From positions 310,841-374,840 of the forward strand of contig NZ_LMSG01000001.1 of the NCBI RefSeq assembly GCF_001428335.1: a stretch of 64,000 bases of DNA. The letters are read 5' to 3'. The DNA comes from Arthrobacter sp. Soil762. GTDB lineage: Bacteria; Actinomycetota; Actinomycetes; Actinomycetales; Micrococcaceae. The first letter of the stretch is position 1. Each line of letters starts with the position of its first letter. The translations under genes and the position numbers were made by a program. Positions 1-13,052 of the stretch are shown piece by piece. The notes under the pieces were generated by a model, which was given only the letters and a program-made list of their open reading frames with translations, made no database searches and was not told where the DNA came from.

Positions 1-32
1 GACAGACTCATCAGAGGCCATGGCGGACTGGC

Positions 33-1268
33 CTACGCGTTGAAGAAGGCCTTCAGGTCCTCCACGCGGTCCAGGCGCTCCCAGGTGAAGTCGGGATCGT
101 CACGGCCGAAGTGTCCGTGCGCGGCGGTCTTCGCGTAGATGGGACGCTTGAGGTCCAGGGCATCGATGATGGCACGCGGGCGGAGGTCGAAGATCTCTGC
201 GATGGCGGCGCTGATCCTGGCCGGGTCCACCGTCTCGGTGCCGAAGGTCTCGACGTACGTGCCCACGGGACGGGCCTGGCCGATGGCGTAGGCAATCTGG
301 ATCTCGGCGCGCTTTGCCAGTCCGGCCGCCACGACGTTCTTGGCAACCCAGCGCATGGCGTAGGCAGCGGAACGGTCCACCTTGGAGGGGTCCTTGCCCG
401 AGAAGGCGCCGCCGCCGTGCCGGGCCATGCCGCCGTAGGTGTCCACAATGATCTTGCGTCCGGTCAGGCCGGCGTCACCGACGGGCCCGCCGATGACAAA
501 CTCACCGGCCGGGTTCAAGATGTTGGCAGCCCGGGAAATGTCCAGGTTGGCTGCAGCCAAGACGGGCCGAATGACAAAGGCGGCGAGGTCCGCGCGCAGC
601 CGGTCCAGGCTGGTGCCTGCGGCGTGCTGGCTGGAGATGACGACGGTTTCGACGGAAACCGGGACGTCCTTGTCGTAGCCGATGGTGACCTGGGTCTTGC
701 CGTCGGGGCGGAGGTAGGACAGTTCTCCGGACTTGCGTACCTCGGTGAGGCGTTCGGACAGGCGGTGCGCGATCCAGATCGGCACCGGCATGTAGGACGG
801 GGTTTCGTCGCTCGCGTACCCGAACATCAGGCCCTGGTCGCCGGCGCCCTGGAGGTCGTAGTCGTCCTCCTGGCGGCCTTCGCGGGCTTCGAGGGAGTTG
901 AAGACACCCCCGGCGATGTCGTTGGACTGCTGTCCGATGGAGACGGACACACCGCAGCGGGCACCGTCAAAGCCGTTGGCCGAGGAGTCGTAGCCGATGC
1001 CGAGGATGGTTTCGCGGACGATCTGCGGGATTTCGACGTAGGCGTCGGTAGTGACTTCACCGGCAACGTGGACCAGGCCGGTGGTGGCCATGGTCTCCAC
1101 GGCAACGCGGGACTCGGGGTCCGCGGCGAGCAGTGCATCCAGGATGGCGTCACTGATCTGGTCGCAGATTTTGTCCGGGTGGCCTTCAGTGACCGACTCG
1201 GACGTGAAGAGTCGGAGGGCGGAGGGCGTGGCCCCGTGGGTGTGGGGAATGTGCAGCGGTAAAGTCAC
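33..1268 (-). CDS. metK: S-adenosylmethionine synthase
   Basis: Makes S-adenosylmethionine from methionine and ATP in the cytoplasm. The 411-residue protein has the full family length. It shows the N-terminal GHPDKICDQ motif (about 29-37), the ATP-binding [12 protein letters not shown] signature (141-152) and the glycine-rich [16 protein letters not shown] loop (285-300). The start is GTG. The sequence TAAGGT lies six bases before it and could be either a leaderless -10 or, through AAGG, a weak Shine-Dalgarno. It follows coaBC on the same strand after 78 bases, in the run mihF-gmk-rpoZ-coaBC-metK. I saw no SAM riboswitch in the short gap. The stop is TAG at 33-35. Confidence 0.98.
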   Translation of the reverse strand: MTLPLHIPHTHGATPSALRLFTSESVTEGHPDKICDQISDAILDALLAADPESRVAVETMATTGLVHVAGEVTTDAYVEIPQIVRETILGIGYDSSANGFDGARCGVSVSIGQQSNDIAGGVFNSLEAREGRQEDDYDLQGAGDQGLMFGYASDETPSYMPVPIWIAHRLSERLTEVRKSGELSYLRPDGKTQVTIGYDKDVPVSVETVVISSQHAAGTSLDRLRADLAAFVIRPVLAAANLDISRAANILNPAGEFVIGGPVGDAGLTGRKIIVDTYGGMARHGGGAFSGKDPSKVDRSAAYAMRWVAKNVVAAGLAKRAEIQIAYAIGQARPVGTYVETFGTETVDPARISAAIAEIFDLRPRAIIDALDLKRPIYAKTAAHGHFGRDDPDFTWERLDRVEDLKAFFNA

Positions 1269-1346
1269 TCAACTACCTTACTGGTTGGGAATCGGACGTC
1301 CGGCGGCGTGTGTCCCCGTGCTAAGGAAACGGTGCGTGGCTTTCGG

Positions 1347-2597
1347 TCAGGCGCGTGGCGAAACGTGGTTCAGCTCATAGCCGACCCGCGTGATGACGGC
1401 GGCCGAAACCTCTGTTTTGGTTCCGGCGGCCAGTTGTGGTTCGGCGCCGGAGCGGGCAAGGATGACTACCGAGTTGCTGTCCTGGCCAAAAACCTTGTCC
1501 GATCCCACATGATTGACCACCAGGAGATCGCAGCCCTTGCGCTTGAGCTTTGCCTCCGCGTAGGTCAGGACGTCGCCCTGGCCGTCACCGGTCTCTGCTG
1601 CGAAGCCCACAATCAGCTGGCTGCGGCGGCTGGCCTGGTTTTCGGGAGCGTGGTCCCGGACCTCGACCAGTTCCTGGAGGATGTCCGGGTTCCGGACCAG
1701 GGAAATGACGGGGTCCGCGGTGTCATCACGTTTTTTGATCTTGGTGCCGGAGATCTCCGCGGGGCGGAAGTCCGCCACGGCCGCAGCCATGATCACGACG
1801 TCGGAATCCGCCGCGGCTGCCAGCATGGCCTGGCGCAACTCCAGGGCGGTCTCAACGGTCACCACGTCGACCCCGGCCGGCGCCGGGACCTCCATATGGG
1901 CGGCGACCAGCCGGACCGTGGCACCCGCGTTGCGGGCGGCGACGGCCAGCGCCACGCCCTGCTTACCGGAGGACCGGTTGCCCAGGAAGCGGACGGGGTC
2001 CAGCGGTTCCCGAGTTCCGCCTGCACTGACTGTGACGGTCCGCCCGGCCAGCGGAAGCTGGTAATCGGACTGGCCCTGGGCGAGTGCCATGGCGGCGTCG
2101 AAGATGGCTTCGGGCTCAGGCAGGCGGCCCGGACCGGAGTCGGTGCCAGTGAGCCGGCCGCTGGCCGGTTCGAGGACGGCGATGCCCCTGCTTCGCAGCG
2201 TTTCAACGTTGGCGCGGGTGGCGGCGTGCTGCCACATCTCCGTGTGCATGGCGGGGGCAAAGAGTACCGGGCCGCTGGCCATGAGCAGCGTGTTGGTGAG
2301 GAGGTCGTTGGCCTGTCCGGTGGCCGCGCGCGCCAGCAGGTCCGCGGTCGCCGGTGCCACCACAATGAGGTCGGCCTCATGGCCAAGCCTGACGTGGTTG
2401 ACCTGGTGCACGTCGTCGAAGACGCTGTTGCTGACCGGGTTCCCGGACAGTGCCTCCCACGTGGCGACACCCACAAAGCGGGTGGCTGCCTCAGTGGGAA
2501 TCACCGTGACATTGTGGCCGGCTTCAGTAAAAAGCCGGAGGAGCGATGCGACCTTGTAGGCCGCAATCCCTCCCCCGACTCCGAGGACTATGCGCAC
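1347..2597 (-). CDS. coaBC: Bifunctional phosphopantothenoylcysteine decarboxylase / phosphopantothenate-cysteine ligase
   Basis: Carries out two consecutive steps of coenzyme A synthesis. The N-terminal CoaC flavoprotein half has GVGGGIAAYK (6-15), the active-site His68 in VNHVRLG, the APATADLLAR motif (81-90) and the conserved Asn97. The C-terminal CoaB ligase half begins near 185 and has SAGGTREPLDPVRFLGNRSS (191-210) and a KLKRKGCDLLVVN segment. There is no cysteine in the CoaC half. The usual ACGDxGPGR clamp reads LTGTDSGPGR (149-158), and I recall the same pattern in mycobacterial CoaBC. The start is GTG, 29 bases after rpoZ. Confidence 0.96.
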   Translation of the reverse strand: MRIVLGVGGGIAAYKVASLLRLFTEAGHNVTVIPTEAATRFVGVATWEALSGNPVSNSVFDDVHQVNHVRLGHEADLIVVAPATADLLARAATGQANDLLTNTLLMASGPVLFAPAMHTEMWQHAATRANVETLRSRGIAVLEPASGRLTGTDSGPGRLPEPEAIFDAAMALAQGQSDYQLPLAGRTVTVSAGGTREPLDPVRFLGNRSSGKQGVALAVAARNAGATVRLVAAHMEVPAPAGVDVVTVETALELRQAMLAAAADSDVVIMAAAVADFRPAEISGTKIKKRDDTADPVISLVRNPDILQELVEVRDHAPENQASRRSQLIVGFAAETGDGQGDVLTYAEAKLKRKGCDLLVVNHVGSDKVFGQDSNSVVILARSGAEPQLAAGTKTEVSAAVITRVGYELNHVSPRA

Positions 2598-2626
2598 GTG
2601 ACCTCCGTCAACAGGGCAGTCTGAAC

Positions 2627-2887
2627 TTACTCTGCGGCTTCGATCGGCGTGGAAACGAGCTTGCCTTCGTTGATTTCGCGCAGGGCGATGGACAGCGACT
2701 TCTCGTTCAGCTTGGTGTCGACCAGGGGGCCGACGTACTCGAACAGGCCCTCGTGCAGCTGGGCGTAGTAAGCGTTGATCTGACGTGCACGCTTGGCACC
2801 GAAGATCACCAGGCCGTACTTGGAATCAGCTGCCTTAAGCAGTGAGTCGATCGGCGGGTTGATGATGCCTTCAAGGTTCGTGGACAC
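2627..2887 (-). CDS. rpoZ: DNA-directed RNA polymerase omega subunit
   Basis: Small subunit that helps fold and hold the beta-prime subunit of RNA polymerase. The 86-residue protein has the typical actinobacterial omega sequence, with INPPIDSLL near the N-terminus and the [13 protein letters not shown] helix in the middle. It lies between gmk and coaBC on the same strand, an arrangement shared with many bacteria. The start is GTG. Confidence 0.96.
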   Translation of the reverse strand: MSTNLEGIINPPIDSLLKAADSKYGLVIFGAKRARQINAYYAQLHEGLFEYVGPLVDTKLNEKSLSIALREINEGKLVSTPIEAAE

Positions 2888-2926
2888 GAATTCTCCAAAT
2901 TCTAACGGGCTGACTGGTACGGGCTA

Positions 2927-3499
2927 CTAGTGCGGGTGCGGGGTCAGCCCCATGAGTGAAACAAGCTCGTCCGCTGCCCGGCGAACGTCATCATTGATGA
3001 CGGTGTGGTTAAACTCCGGTTCAGCGGCAAGTTCCAGTTTAGCTGTTTCCAGCCGCTGCTGCTGCTCCTGCTCGGTTTCCGTGCCGCGGCCCACCAGTCG
3101 GCGGACCATTTCGTCCCACGTGGGCGGTGCCAGGAACACAAACTGGGCGTCCGGAACGGCTTTCTTGACCTGGCGTGCACCCTGCAGATCGATCTCCAGC
3201 AGGACGGACCGGCCGGCGGCGATGGCCTCGTTTACGGTGCTCTTCAGCGTGCCGTAGGTGTTCTGTCCGTGGACTACGGCCCACTCGAGGAACTCGCCGG
3301 CTGCAACGAGCGACTCGAACTCTTCCTTGGACTTGAAGAAGTAGTGGACGCCGTCCTGCTCACCGGGCCGCGGAGCGCGGGTGGTGGCCGATACGGAAAG
3401 CCAGACTTCGGGGTAGTTATCCCGGATGTAGGTGGACACGGTGCCTTTGCCAACAGCCGTCGGACCAGCGAGGACTGTCAGTCCCGGTTTCTTGCTCAC
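2927..3499 (-). CDS. gmk: Guanylate kinase
   Basis: Phosphorylates GMP to GDP using ATP. The 190-residue protein has the P-loop GPTAVGKGT (12-20), the GMP-binding SATTRAPRPGEQDGVHY segment (about 36-52) and the EIDLQGARQVKK motif near 97. The start is GTG, read as VSKKPGLTVLAGP. It sits between mihF upstream and rpoZ downstream, a standard actinobacterial block. Confidence 0.97.
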   Translation of the reverse strand: MSKKPGLTVLAGPTAVGKGTVSTYIRDNYPEVWLSVSATTRAPRPGEQDGVHYFFKSKEEFESLVAAGEFLEWAVVHGQNTYGTLKSTVNEAIAAGRSVLLEIDLQGARQVKKAVPDAQFVFLAPPTWDEMVRRLVGRGTETEQEQQQRLETAKLELAAEPEFNHTVINDDVRRAADELVSLMGLTPHPH

Positions 3500-3546
3500 G
3501 TATTCCTTTGCGGCGGAGTTTGGGTTCGGGCGCCTCTGGGAACGCC

Positions 3547-3864
3547 CTATTTCTCGTCTATAAAATCTACCAGCGCCTGGCGCTGGTGAATGCCCAGGCC
3601 GCGGAGGCGGCGGGACGCCGCGATGCCCAGCTGCTCCATAATGGCTGCAGCCCTGACTTTTCCGATGCCCGGCAGGGCCTCCAACAGCTCCACCACCCGC
3701 ATCCGGGCCAGGGCGTCATCCCCGGCGGCGGCACCGATAAGGTCCGCTGCCGACGTCTTGCCGTTTTTGAGGCGCTCTTTCGCGGCCGCCCTGGTGGCCC
3801 GCGCGGCGGCCGCCTTGTTCAGGGCGGCCGCGCGTTCCGAAGGAGATAAGGGTCGCAGGCTCAT
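3547..3864 (-). CDS. mihF: Actinobacterial integration host factor, mIHF
   Basis: Nucleoid-associated DNA-bending protein of actinobacteria, unrelated to the E. coli IhfAB heterodimer. The protein is 105 residues, as in mycobacteria. It has a basic helical N-terminus rich in Ala, Arg and Lys, and a C-terminal helix-two turns-helix DNA-binding unit with LLEALPGIGKVRAAAIMEQL. I chose the ATG reading MSLRPLSPSER because GGGGGTG lies about 8 bases before it. A longer form starting at 3885 has no ribosome site. It is located just upstream of gmk. Confidence 0.92.
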   Translation of the reverse strand: MSLRPLSPSERAAALNKAAAARATRAAAKERLKNGKTSAADLIGAAAGDDALARMRVVELLEALPGIGKVRAAAIMEQLGIAASRRLRGLGIHQRQALVDFIDEK

Positions 3865-3973
3865 GGAGGACACCCCCGGATTCATCGGCTGAGTCCACGG
3901 CGACCGCCATTGGACTTGTCCTGAAACCTACCCCTTGGTGGGCGGTGAATCAATGGATGCCAGCTTCGGGCCG

Positions 3974-4835
3974 CTATTCGCCGCGGAGGCCTGCAAGCGT
4001 GCGCAACGCAGCATCACGGAGACCCTGGGTCCCTGGACCGGCAGCCAGGATATCCCGGCTGGACGTCCCCAGGACCTGCGGGTACGCCGCCCCAAAGGTC
4101 CGGCGCAGGTCTGCCGGGGTGGCGCCCTGGGCGCCCAGCCCGGGAGCCAGGATGGGCCCGCGCACTGCCGGGAGGTCCAGGTGCAGGTCAGTCAACGCTG
4201 ACCCCACGGTGGCGCCGACGACGAGTCCGACGGACCCCAGGCTGCCGGCATAACGGCTGTTCTCCGCCGCCGCCGCCTCGACGATCCGCCGGGCCACGGA
4301 GTCGGCTCCGCCCACATGCTGTACGGAAGCCCCCTCCGGATTGGAGGTCAGCGCCAGGACAAATACGCCGCGCCCGTTGTCCGCTGCCAGGTCAAGGGCC
4401 GGGCGGAGCGACTCAAACCCCAGGTACGGGCTGAGGGTCACGGAGTCGGCTGCCAGGGACGAGCCGTCCCGCAGCCAGGCATCCGCGTAGGCAGCCATCG
4501 TGGAGCCGATGTCCCCCCGCTTGGCGTCGGCAATGGTGAGGACCTGCGCCTGCGTTGCCGCGGCCAGGACCTCTTCCAGGACTGCCATCCCGGCCGACCC
4601 GTGGCGCTCGTAGAGCGCCACCTGCGGCTTCACCGCGGCAGCGAGCGAACCGACAGCCTCCAGGACCGTCAGCGAAAACCGCCTCAGCCCTGCGGCGTCG
4701 TCGGCCAGTCCCCAGTCCTTCAGGAGGGCCGGGTGCGGGTCAATGCCAACGCACAGCGGCCCGCGGGCCGCCATGGCCGCCCCGAGCCGGGAGCCGAAGG
4801 ACTCCCGGGCGGGGCTTGATGGTGTGGAGGCGGCC

Positions 4836-4843
<8 letters not shown>
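3974..4843 (-). CDS. pyrF: Orotidine 5'-phosphate decarboxylase (type 2)
   Basis: Last step of UMP synthesis: decarboxylates orotidine monophosphate. The 289-residue length and the motifs [15 protein letters not shown] (about 33-47) and [20 protein letters not shown] (catalytic Asp-Lys-Asp) identify the longer actinobacterial type 2 form. The start ATG overlaps the end of carB by 8 bases, so translation is probably coupled. It is the last gene of the pyrR-pyrB-pyrC-orf-carA-carB-pyrF operon. Confidence 0.96.
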
Positions 4844-8179
<3,336 letters not shown>

Positions 8180-8180
<1 letters not shown>

Positions 8181-9442
8181 TACTTCTTGTCCTCAGTCTT
8201 GGAATCGGTGGTGTTCTCTGAGCCGGTTTTGGTGACGGCCATCAGGTCGATGAAGCGGTCAAACAGGTAGGCGGCGTCGTGCGGGCCGGCTGCGGCTTCC
8301 GGGTGGTACTGCACCGAGAAGGCGGGGATGTCGAGGCACGCGAGGCCTTCGACGACGTCGTCGTTGAGGCTGATGTGGCTGACCTCGACGCGGCCGTAGC
8401 GCTCCTCGGGAGCCTGCGTGGCGCCGTCGAGCGGTGCGTCCACGGCGAAGCCGTGGTTCTGCGAGGTGATCTCCACCTTCCCGGTGCGGCGGTCCAGGAC
8501 GGGCTGGTTGATGCCGCGGTGGCCGTAGCGGAGCTTGTAGGTGCCGAAGCCCAAGGCGCGTCCCAGGATCTGGTTGCCGAAGCAGATGCCGAAGTACGGC
8601 AGCTTCTGGTCCAGGACGGAGCGCAGCAGCTTGACCTGGGCGTCTGCCGTGGCGGGGTCGCCGGGGCCGTTGGACATAAAGAAGCCGTCCGGGTTGACGG
8701 CCTTGACGTCCTCGAGGGTGGAGGTTGCCGGCAGGACATGGACGCGGACGCCGCGCTCGGCGAAGCGGATGGGGGTCATGGCCTTGATGCCGAGGTCGAT
8801 CGCGGCAATGCTGAAGCGCGGCTCGCCGTCCCAGCCGTGGTCTTTGGGGTCCACCACATAGGCTTCGCTGACGCTGACTTCCTCGGCCAGGCGGGCGCCT
8901 TCCATCGGGGCGCTGGCCAGGACCGCGTCAAGGAGTTCCTTGTCCGTTGCCTTGGCGGCCTCACCCGAGAAGATGCCGGCGCGCATGGTCTTGTGCTCGC
9001 GCAGGTGGCGGGTGATGGCGCGGGTGTCCACGCCCTGGATGCCGACGATCCCCTGCTCAATGAGCTCCTCGTCCAGGGAGCGTTCGGAGCGCCAGTTGGA
9101 GGGGCGGCGGGCGGCGTCGCGGACGATGTAGCCGGCCACCCAGATGCGGCGGGACTCGGCGTCCTCGCTGTTCACACCCGTGTTGCCGATGTGCGGCGCC
9201 GTCTGCACCACCAGCTGGCGGGCGTAGGAAGGATCGGTGATGGTTTCCTGGTAGCCGGTCATGCCGGTGGCGAACACTGCCTCGCCCAGGGCAGTGCCCT
9301 GCGCGCCGTAGCTGGTGCCGCGGAACATCCGGCCGTCCTCGAGGACCAGTACCGCCGGTGTGGGAACTGTGGTGGAAAGGGCTGCTGGTGCCGCAGTCTC
9401 TGCTTTTGCTGTCGCTGTTTCTGTCACTGTCTTACTTTCCAC
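8180..9442 (-). CDS. carA: Carbamoyl-phosphate synthase small (glutaminase) subunit
   Basis: Hydrolyses glutamine and channels ammonia to CarB. The 420-residue protein has an N-terminal CPSase small-chain domain with [20 protein letters not shown] and a C-terminal class I amidotransferase domain. The nucleophile Cys lies in [16 protein letters not shown], and the His-Glu pair lies in [12 protein letters not shown]. The nucleophile loop reads GICFGNQ rather than the enterobacterial GICLGHQ. The first about 25 residues are a Thr/Ala-rich extension. The GTG start overlaps the preceding gene by 11 bases. Confidence 0.97.
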
Positions 9443-9962
9443 TCTGGGGATCCTGGGAATGTTCCTGGGGGGCTGCGGCGATCAATTGCTGAAGGGAGTC
9501 ATAGAGGGCGTCCTTGTCGGCGGCCCGGCGGGTCCGGAAGCCGGTGTCGAGTTCGTGGGTCCCGAGGTCCCAGGTGAGGACCAGGAGGCCGTCCTTTTCA
9601 ACAAACTTGCCGGCCATTCCGCTTTCCTGCCGGACGGCGGTCAGGCTGCCGGCCGGGATGTAGATCGCCGGGGCGCCGGTTCTGTCGAAGAGGACGCCAT
9701 GGGGGTACACGCTGAGAACCGCGTTGGTCCGGATGCCGAGCCTGTGTACCGCGATGCGGTCCAGCCAGTCTCCGGCGGTGGTGGACGCAACGTACTGGCC
9801 GTCGGCCCCGGCGAGCGGCACGCCGGGCGCCTCTGGCACGTCGGGCAACCGGCCGACGTCGGCCTGCCGCCTGAGGCGGTTACGCCAGCCTGCCCAGATC
9901 ATCACCAGGACGACGGCGATGAGCGCGGCCGTAATAAGGCCGGTGAGTAGTTTGGTGTCCAT
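9432..9962 (-). CDS. PH-like membrane protein of the pyr operon
   Basis: Small protein of 176 residues with one N-terminal membrane segment (about 8-26, [18 protein letters not shown]). A soluble domain follows that resembles the bacterial PH-like proteins found in actinobacterial pyr operons between pyrC and carA. The start overlaps the pyrC stop by one base, and its end runs 11 bases into carA, so it is made together with the pathway enzymes. No catalytic motif is visible. A role in anchoring or regulating the pyrimidine enzymes is only an idea suggested by position. Confidence 0.8.
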   Translation of the reverse strand: MDTKLLTGLITAALIAVVLVMIWAGWRNRLRRQADVGRLPDVPEAPGVPLAGADGQYVASTTAGDWLDRIAVHRLGIRTNAVLSVYPHGVLFDRTGAPAIYIPAGSLTAVRQESGMAGKFVEKDGLLVLTWDLGTHELDTGFRTRRAADKDALYDSLQQLIAAAPQEHSQDPQSGK

Positions 9963-11308
9963 CAGGAGGCGCCTGCCGTAGCCGGTTCGCGGTACGGCGT
10001 GTTGAGCTTGCCGTCCAGGACGGTGGGGTGGCCCTTGTAGAAGGTGGACACCACCTTGCCCGGCAGCTCCAGGCCGGCGAACGGCGAGTTGCGGCCCATG
10101 GTTGCCATCTTGGCGGGGTCAACGGTCCAACGGGCAGCCGGGTCCACCAGGATGATGTTGGCGGGCTCGCCGGTTTCCAGTGGACGGCCCTGGTCCGTCA
10201 CGCGGCCTATCTGCGCCGCGGCCGTGGAGGTCACCCTGGCAAAATCGGCCCAGGTCATGAGGCCGGTTTCGATCATGGTGTGCTGGACCACGGACAGCGC
10301 GGTTTCCAGCCCGGTCATGCCCATCGCGGCCTGCGCCCACTCGCATTCCTTGTGCTCGCTCGGGTGCGGCGCATGGTCGGTGCCCACCACGTCGATGGTG
10401 CCGTCAGCCAGGCCGGCGCGCAGCGCCTGCACATCAGCATCCGTCCGCAGCGGCGGGTTGACCTTGTAGACCGGGTTGTAGCTGCGGACCAGGTCGTCAG
10501 TGAGCAGAAGGTGGTGCGGGGTCACTTCAGCCGTGACGTTGATGCCGCGTTCCTTGGCCCAGCGGATGATCTCCACGGAGCCCGCGGTGGAGACGTGGCA
10601 GACGTGCAGGCGGGAGTTCACGTGCTGCGTAAGCAGGACGTCGCGGGCGATGATGCTCTCCTCGGCGACCGCCGGCCAGCCGGTGAGTCCCAGGACGGCG
10701 GAGACGGCGCCCTCGTTCATCTGGGCCCCTGCGGTGAGGCGGGGTTCCTGCGCGTGCTGGGCCACCACGCCGTCGAACGCTTTGACGTACTCCAGGGCGC
10801 GGCGCATCAGCACGGGATCGTGAACGCAGATGCCGTCGTCGGAGAACATGCGGACCTGGGCGCGGGAATCTGCCATGGCGCCGAGTTCGGCGAGCTGCTC
10901 GCCGGCCAGGCCGACGGTCACGGCGCCGACCGGACGGACGTCCACCCAGCCGGCCGCGCGGCCCAGGCTGTGGACCTGTTCCACCACACCGGCGGTGTCC
11001 GCCACCGGGTTGCTGTTGGCCATGGCGTGGACCGCGGTGAAGCCGCCCAGGGCGGCGGCGCGGGTGCCGGTTTCTACGGTTTCGGCATCTTCGCGGCCGG
11101 GTTCGCGCAGGTGTGTGTGCACGTCCACCATGCCGGGCAGTGCCACCAGGCCTGTTGCTTCGATGACGGTGGCGCCGTCCGCGTCTTTGTGGGTGGCAGC
11201 GGCTGCGCCCCGGGCGGCGATGATGCCGTCACTGATAAGCAGGTCCTCGGCCCCGGCGCCCAGGATCGATGCACCGCGGATCAGGTAGGTTCCGTTGTTC
11301 TCTGCCAT
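9962..11308 (-). CDS. pyrC: Dihydroorotase
   Basis: Third step of pyrimidine synthesis: cyclises carbamoyl aspartate to dihydroorotate. The 448-residue protein belongs to the class I amidohydrolase type. The metal-binding DVHTHLREPGREDAET motif lies near 61-76, later metal His residues lie in HVCHVSTAG and VTPHHLLL, and the catalytic Asp lies in VVGTDHAPHP. The start overlaps the pyrB stop by one base, consistent with translational coupling. Confidence 0.97.
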   Translation of the reverse strand: MAENNGTYLIRGASILGAGAEDLLISDGIIAARGAAAATHKDADGATVIEATGLVALPGMVDVHTHLREPGREDAETVETGTRAAALGGFTAVHAMANSNPVADTAGVVEQVHSLGRAAGWVDVRPVGAVTVGLAGEQLAELGAMADSRAQVRMFSDDGICVHDPVLMRRALEYVKAFDGVVAQHAQEPRLTAGAQMNEGAVSAVLGLTGWPAVAEESIIARDVLLTQHVNSRLHVCHVSTAGSVEIIRWAKERGINVTAEVTPHHLLLTDDLVRSYNPVYKVNPPLRTDADVQALRAGLADGTIDVVGTDHAPHPSEHKECEWAQAAMGMTGLETALSVVQHTMIETGLMTWADFARVTSTAAAQIGRVTDQGRPLETGEPANIILVDPAARWTVDPAKMATMGRNSPFAGLELPGKVVSTFYKGHPTVLDGKLNTPYREPATAGAS

Positions 11309-12378
11309 CAGTTGCTCTCCTTGGTGGAATGGGCGGCGTTCGAACGCGCTGCATTGGTGTGGGCTGTGTTGGTGCGGGCTGTGTTGGTGGCCGCGCCCGC
11401 GGAGGCGGCTGGTTCGCGGGTGTCCCCGGAGAGCAGCAGATAGAGGGTGGCCATCCGGACCGAGACGCCGTTGCGCACCTGTGCAAGCACGGTGGAACGG
11501 GGCGAGTCGGCGGCGGCGGAGGAAATCTCCAGGCCACGGTTCATGGGTCCGGGATGCATGATGATGGTGTCCTTCAGTCCCAGGCTGTCCAGCGCCCGGA
11601 GCCGGTTGTCATCAAAGCCCCAGCGGCGCGAGTATTCGCGGGTGGAGGGGAAGAACGAGGCGTTCATCCGCTCGCCCTGAACGCGCAGCATCATCACGGC
11701 GTCCACACCCTGCGCCAGGGTGTCATCCATGTTGTAGCTGACCTTGCACGGCCAGTGTTCGACGCCGATGGGCAGCAGGGTGGGTGGCGCCACCAGGGTG
11801 ACTTCGGCGCCGAGCGTGCGGAGCAGCCAGACGTTGGAGCGGGCCACGCGGGAGTGCAGGACATCCCCGGCGATGGCCACGCGCATGCCTTTGAGGTCTG
11901 CCCCGATGGACGAGGAGCCCGCCAGCTTTGACCAGTGCCGGCGCATGGTGAAGGCGTCCAGCAGGGCCTGCGTGGGGTGCTCGTGGGTGCCGTCGCCGGC
12001 GTTGATGACGGCGGCGTCGATCCAGTCCGTGGCGGCGAGCCGGTGCGGCGCACCCGAGGCCCAGTGCCGGATCACGACAGCGTCCGCGCCCATGGCTGCC
12101 AGCGTCTGGGCTGTGTCCTTGAGGGATTCGCCCTTGGAGACGGAGGAGCCCTTCGCGGCGAAGTTGATGACATCGGCGGACAGCCTCTTGGCGGCCGCTT
12201 CGAAGGAGATCCGCGTGCGGGTTGAGTCTTCGAAGAAGAGGTTCACCACGGTGCGGCCGCGGAGGGCCGGGAGCTTCTTGACCTCGCGGTCCCCGACGGC
12301 AGCCATTTCCTCGGCGGTGTCGAGGATGCGGATGGCGTTGGCCAGGCTGAGGTCTTCAGTGGAGAGGAGGTGTTTCAC
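11308..12378 (-). CDS. pyrB: Aspartate carbamoyltransferase catalytic subunit
   Basis: Transfers the carbamoyl group to aspartate. The 356-residue protein has the carbamoyl-phosphate motif [19 protein letters not shown] (about 50-68) and HPTQALLD. It is longer than the usual about 310 residues because of a C-terminal low-complexity tail made of degenerate five-residue units such as [15 protein letters not shown] and NAAHS. The tail follows the catalytic domain and looks like slipped-strand expansion. The GTG start overlaps the pyrR stop by 4 bases (GTGA). Confidence 0.97.
   Translation of the reverse strand: MKHLLSTEDLSLANAIRILDTAEEMAAVGDREVKKLPALRGRTVVNLFFEDSTRTRISFEAAAKRLSADVINFAAKGSSVSKGESLKDTAQTLAAMGADAVVIRHWASGAPHRLAATDWIDAAVINAGDGTHEHPTQALLDAFTMRRHWSKLAGSSSIGADLKGMRVAIAGDVLHSRVARSNVWLLRTLGAEVTLVAPPTLLPIGVEHWPCKVSYNMDDTLAQGVDAVMMLRVQGERMNASFFPSTREYSRRWGFDDNRLRALDSLGLKDTIIMHPGPMNRGLEISSAAADSPRSTVLAQVRNGVSVRMATLYLLLSGDTREPAASAGAATNTARTNTAHTNAARSNAAHSTKESN
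11311..11385 (-). repeat. Degenerate 15-base coding repeats at the 3' end of pyrB
   Basis: About four imperfect 15-base units encode the Asn-Thr/Ala-Ala-Arg/His tail of PyrB. On the plus strand neighbouring copies read ttggtgtgggctgtg and ttggtgcgggctgtg. They are in frame and lie just before the stop codon. Confidence 0.7.
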
Positions 12379-12962
12379 GCGCCGCCCTCGATAACCACTT
12401 CGTTGACAACGGAGCCGTCGGCGGCGGTGTCGGTTTCCTCAAGGCGGACCCGGACCTTCTCGGCGGACGACGTGGGCAGGTTCTTGCCCACGTGGTCGGC
12501 CCTGATGGGCAGCTCACGGTGACCGCGGTCGATCAGCACAGCGAGCCGGACGATCCGGGGGCGGCCGAGGTCGATGATGGCGTCAAGGGCGGCACGGATG
12601 GTGCGGCCGGAGTACAGGACATCATCGATGAGCACCACAACCTTGTTATCGATTCCCGTGCGCGGGAGCTGGGTGGGGTATGGCGGCCTGGTGGGCTGGT
12701 GGGAAAGGTCATCGCGGAACATGGTGACGTCCAGCTGCCCGACAATGGCGGTGGCGTCCACCGTGGGGTCCGCGGCGGCAATCTTGTGGGCGAGGCGGAC
12801 GGCCAGCGGGTAGCCGCGGCGCGGAATGCCCAGCAGGACCAGGTCCTTGGACCCTTTGTTGGCCTCAAGGATCTCGTGGGCGATTCGAGTGAGTGCACGG
12901 TCAATGTCCGCCTGGTTGAGGACAACCCTGGCTGGAACCGGTGCGTTTGTGACAGAAGTCAA
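12375..12962 (-). CDS. pyrR: Bifunctional pyr operon regulatory protein / uracil phosphoribosyltransferase
   Basis: RNA-binding regulator of the pyrimidine operon that also converts uracil and PRPP to UMP. The 195-residue protein has the PRPP-binding motif [20 protein letters not shown] (about 100-119). The start is TTG, eight bases after GGGGAG. ATG is absent at this position and the N-terminus matches the family. It is the first gene of the pyr operon, and its leader carries a PyrR-loop-like sequence close to the ribosome site. Confidence 0.95.
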   Translation of the reverse strand: MTSVTNAPVPARVVLNQADIDRALTRIAHEILEANKGSKDLVLLGIPRRGYPLAVRLAHKIAAADPTVDATAIVGQLDVTMFRDDLSHQPTRPPYPTQLPRTGIDNKVVVLIDDVLYSGRTIRAALDAIIDLGRPRIVRLAVLIDRGHRELPIRADHVGKNLPTSSAEKVRVRLEETDTAADGSVVNEVVIEGGA

Positions 12963-12983
12963 ACTCTCGTCTCCCCTTTCCCC

Positions 12984-12994
12984 GCCTCACGGGA
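12984..12994 (-). promoter_or_regulatory. Candidate PyrR RNA-binding loop in the pyrR leader
   Basis: The transcript reads UCCCGUGAGGC, an exact match to the PyrR loop pattern UCCNGNGAGGY known from Bacillus. It is flanked by UUCC and GGAA, which can pair. It ends about 8 bases before the GGGGAG Shine-Dalgarno, so PyrR binding could block translation, as reported for Mycobacterium smegmatis. No terminator hairpin is seen between it and pyrR. Confidence 0.7.
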
Positions 12995-13046
12995 CGGAAT
13001 TAAAAAAGGATCATTTGCGTTTCAAAATTACCACATCGGCAAGGGC

Positions 13047-13052
13047 ATCATA
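13047..13052 (-). promoter_or_regulatory. Possible pyr operon -10 hexamer
   Basis: TATGAT on the minus strand, about 85 bases before the pyrR start and upstream of the PyrR loop. No convincing -35 is seen. It overlaps the prsW -10 on the other strand. Confidence 0.3.

Noticed and set aside
1269..1346. Possible SAM riboswitch before metK
   Set aside because: The 78-base gap is too short and shows no matching helices or conserved core.
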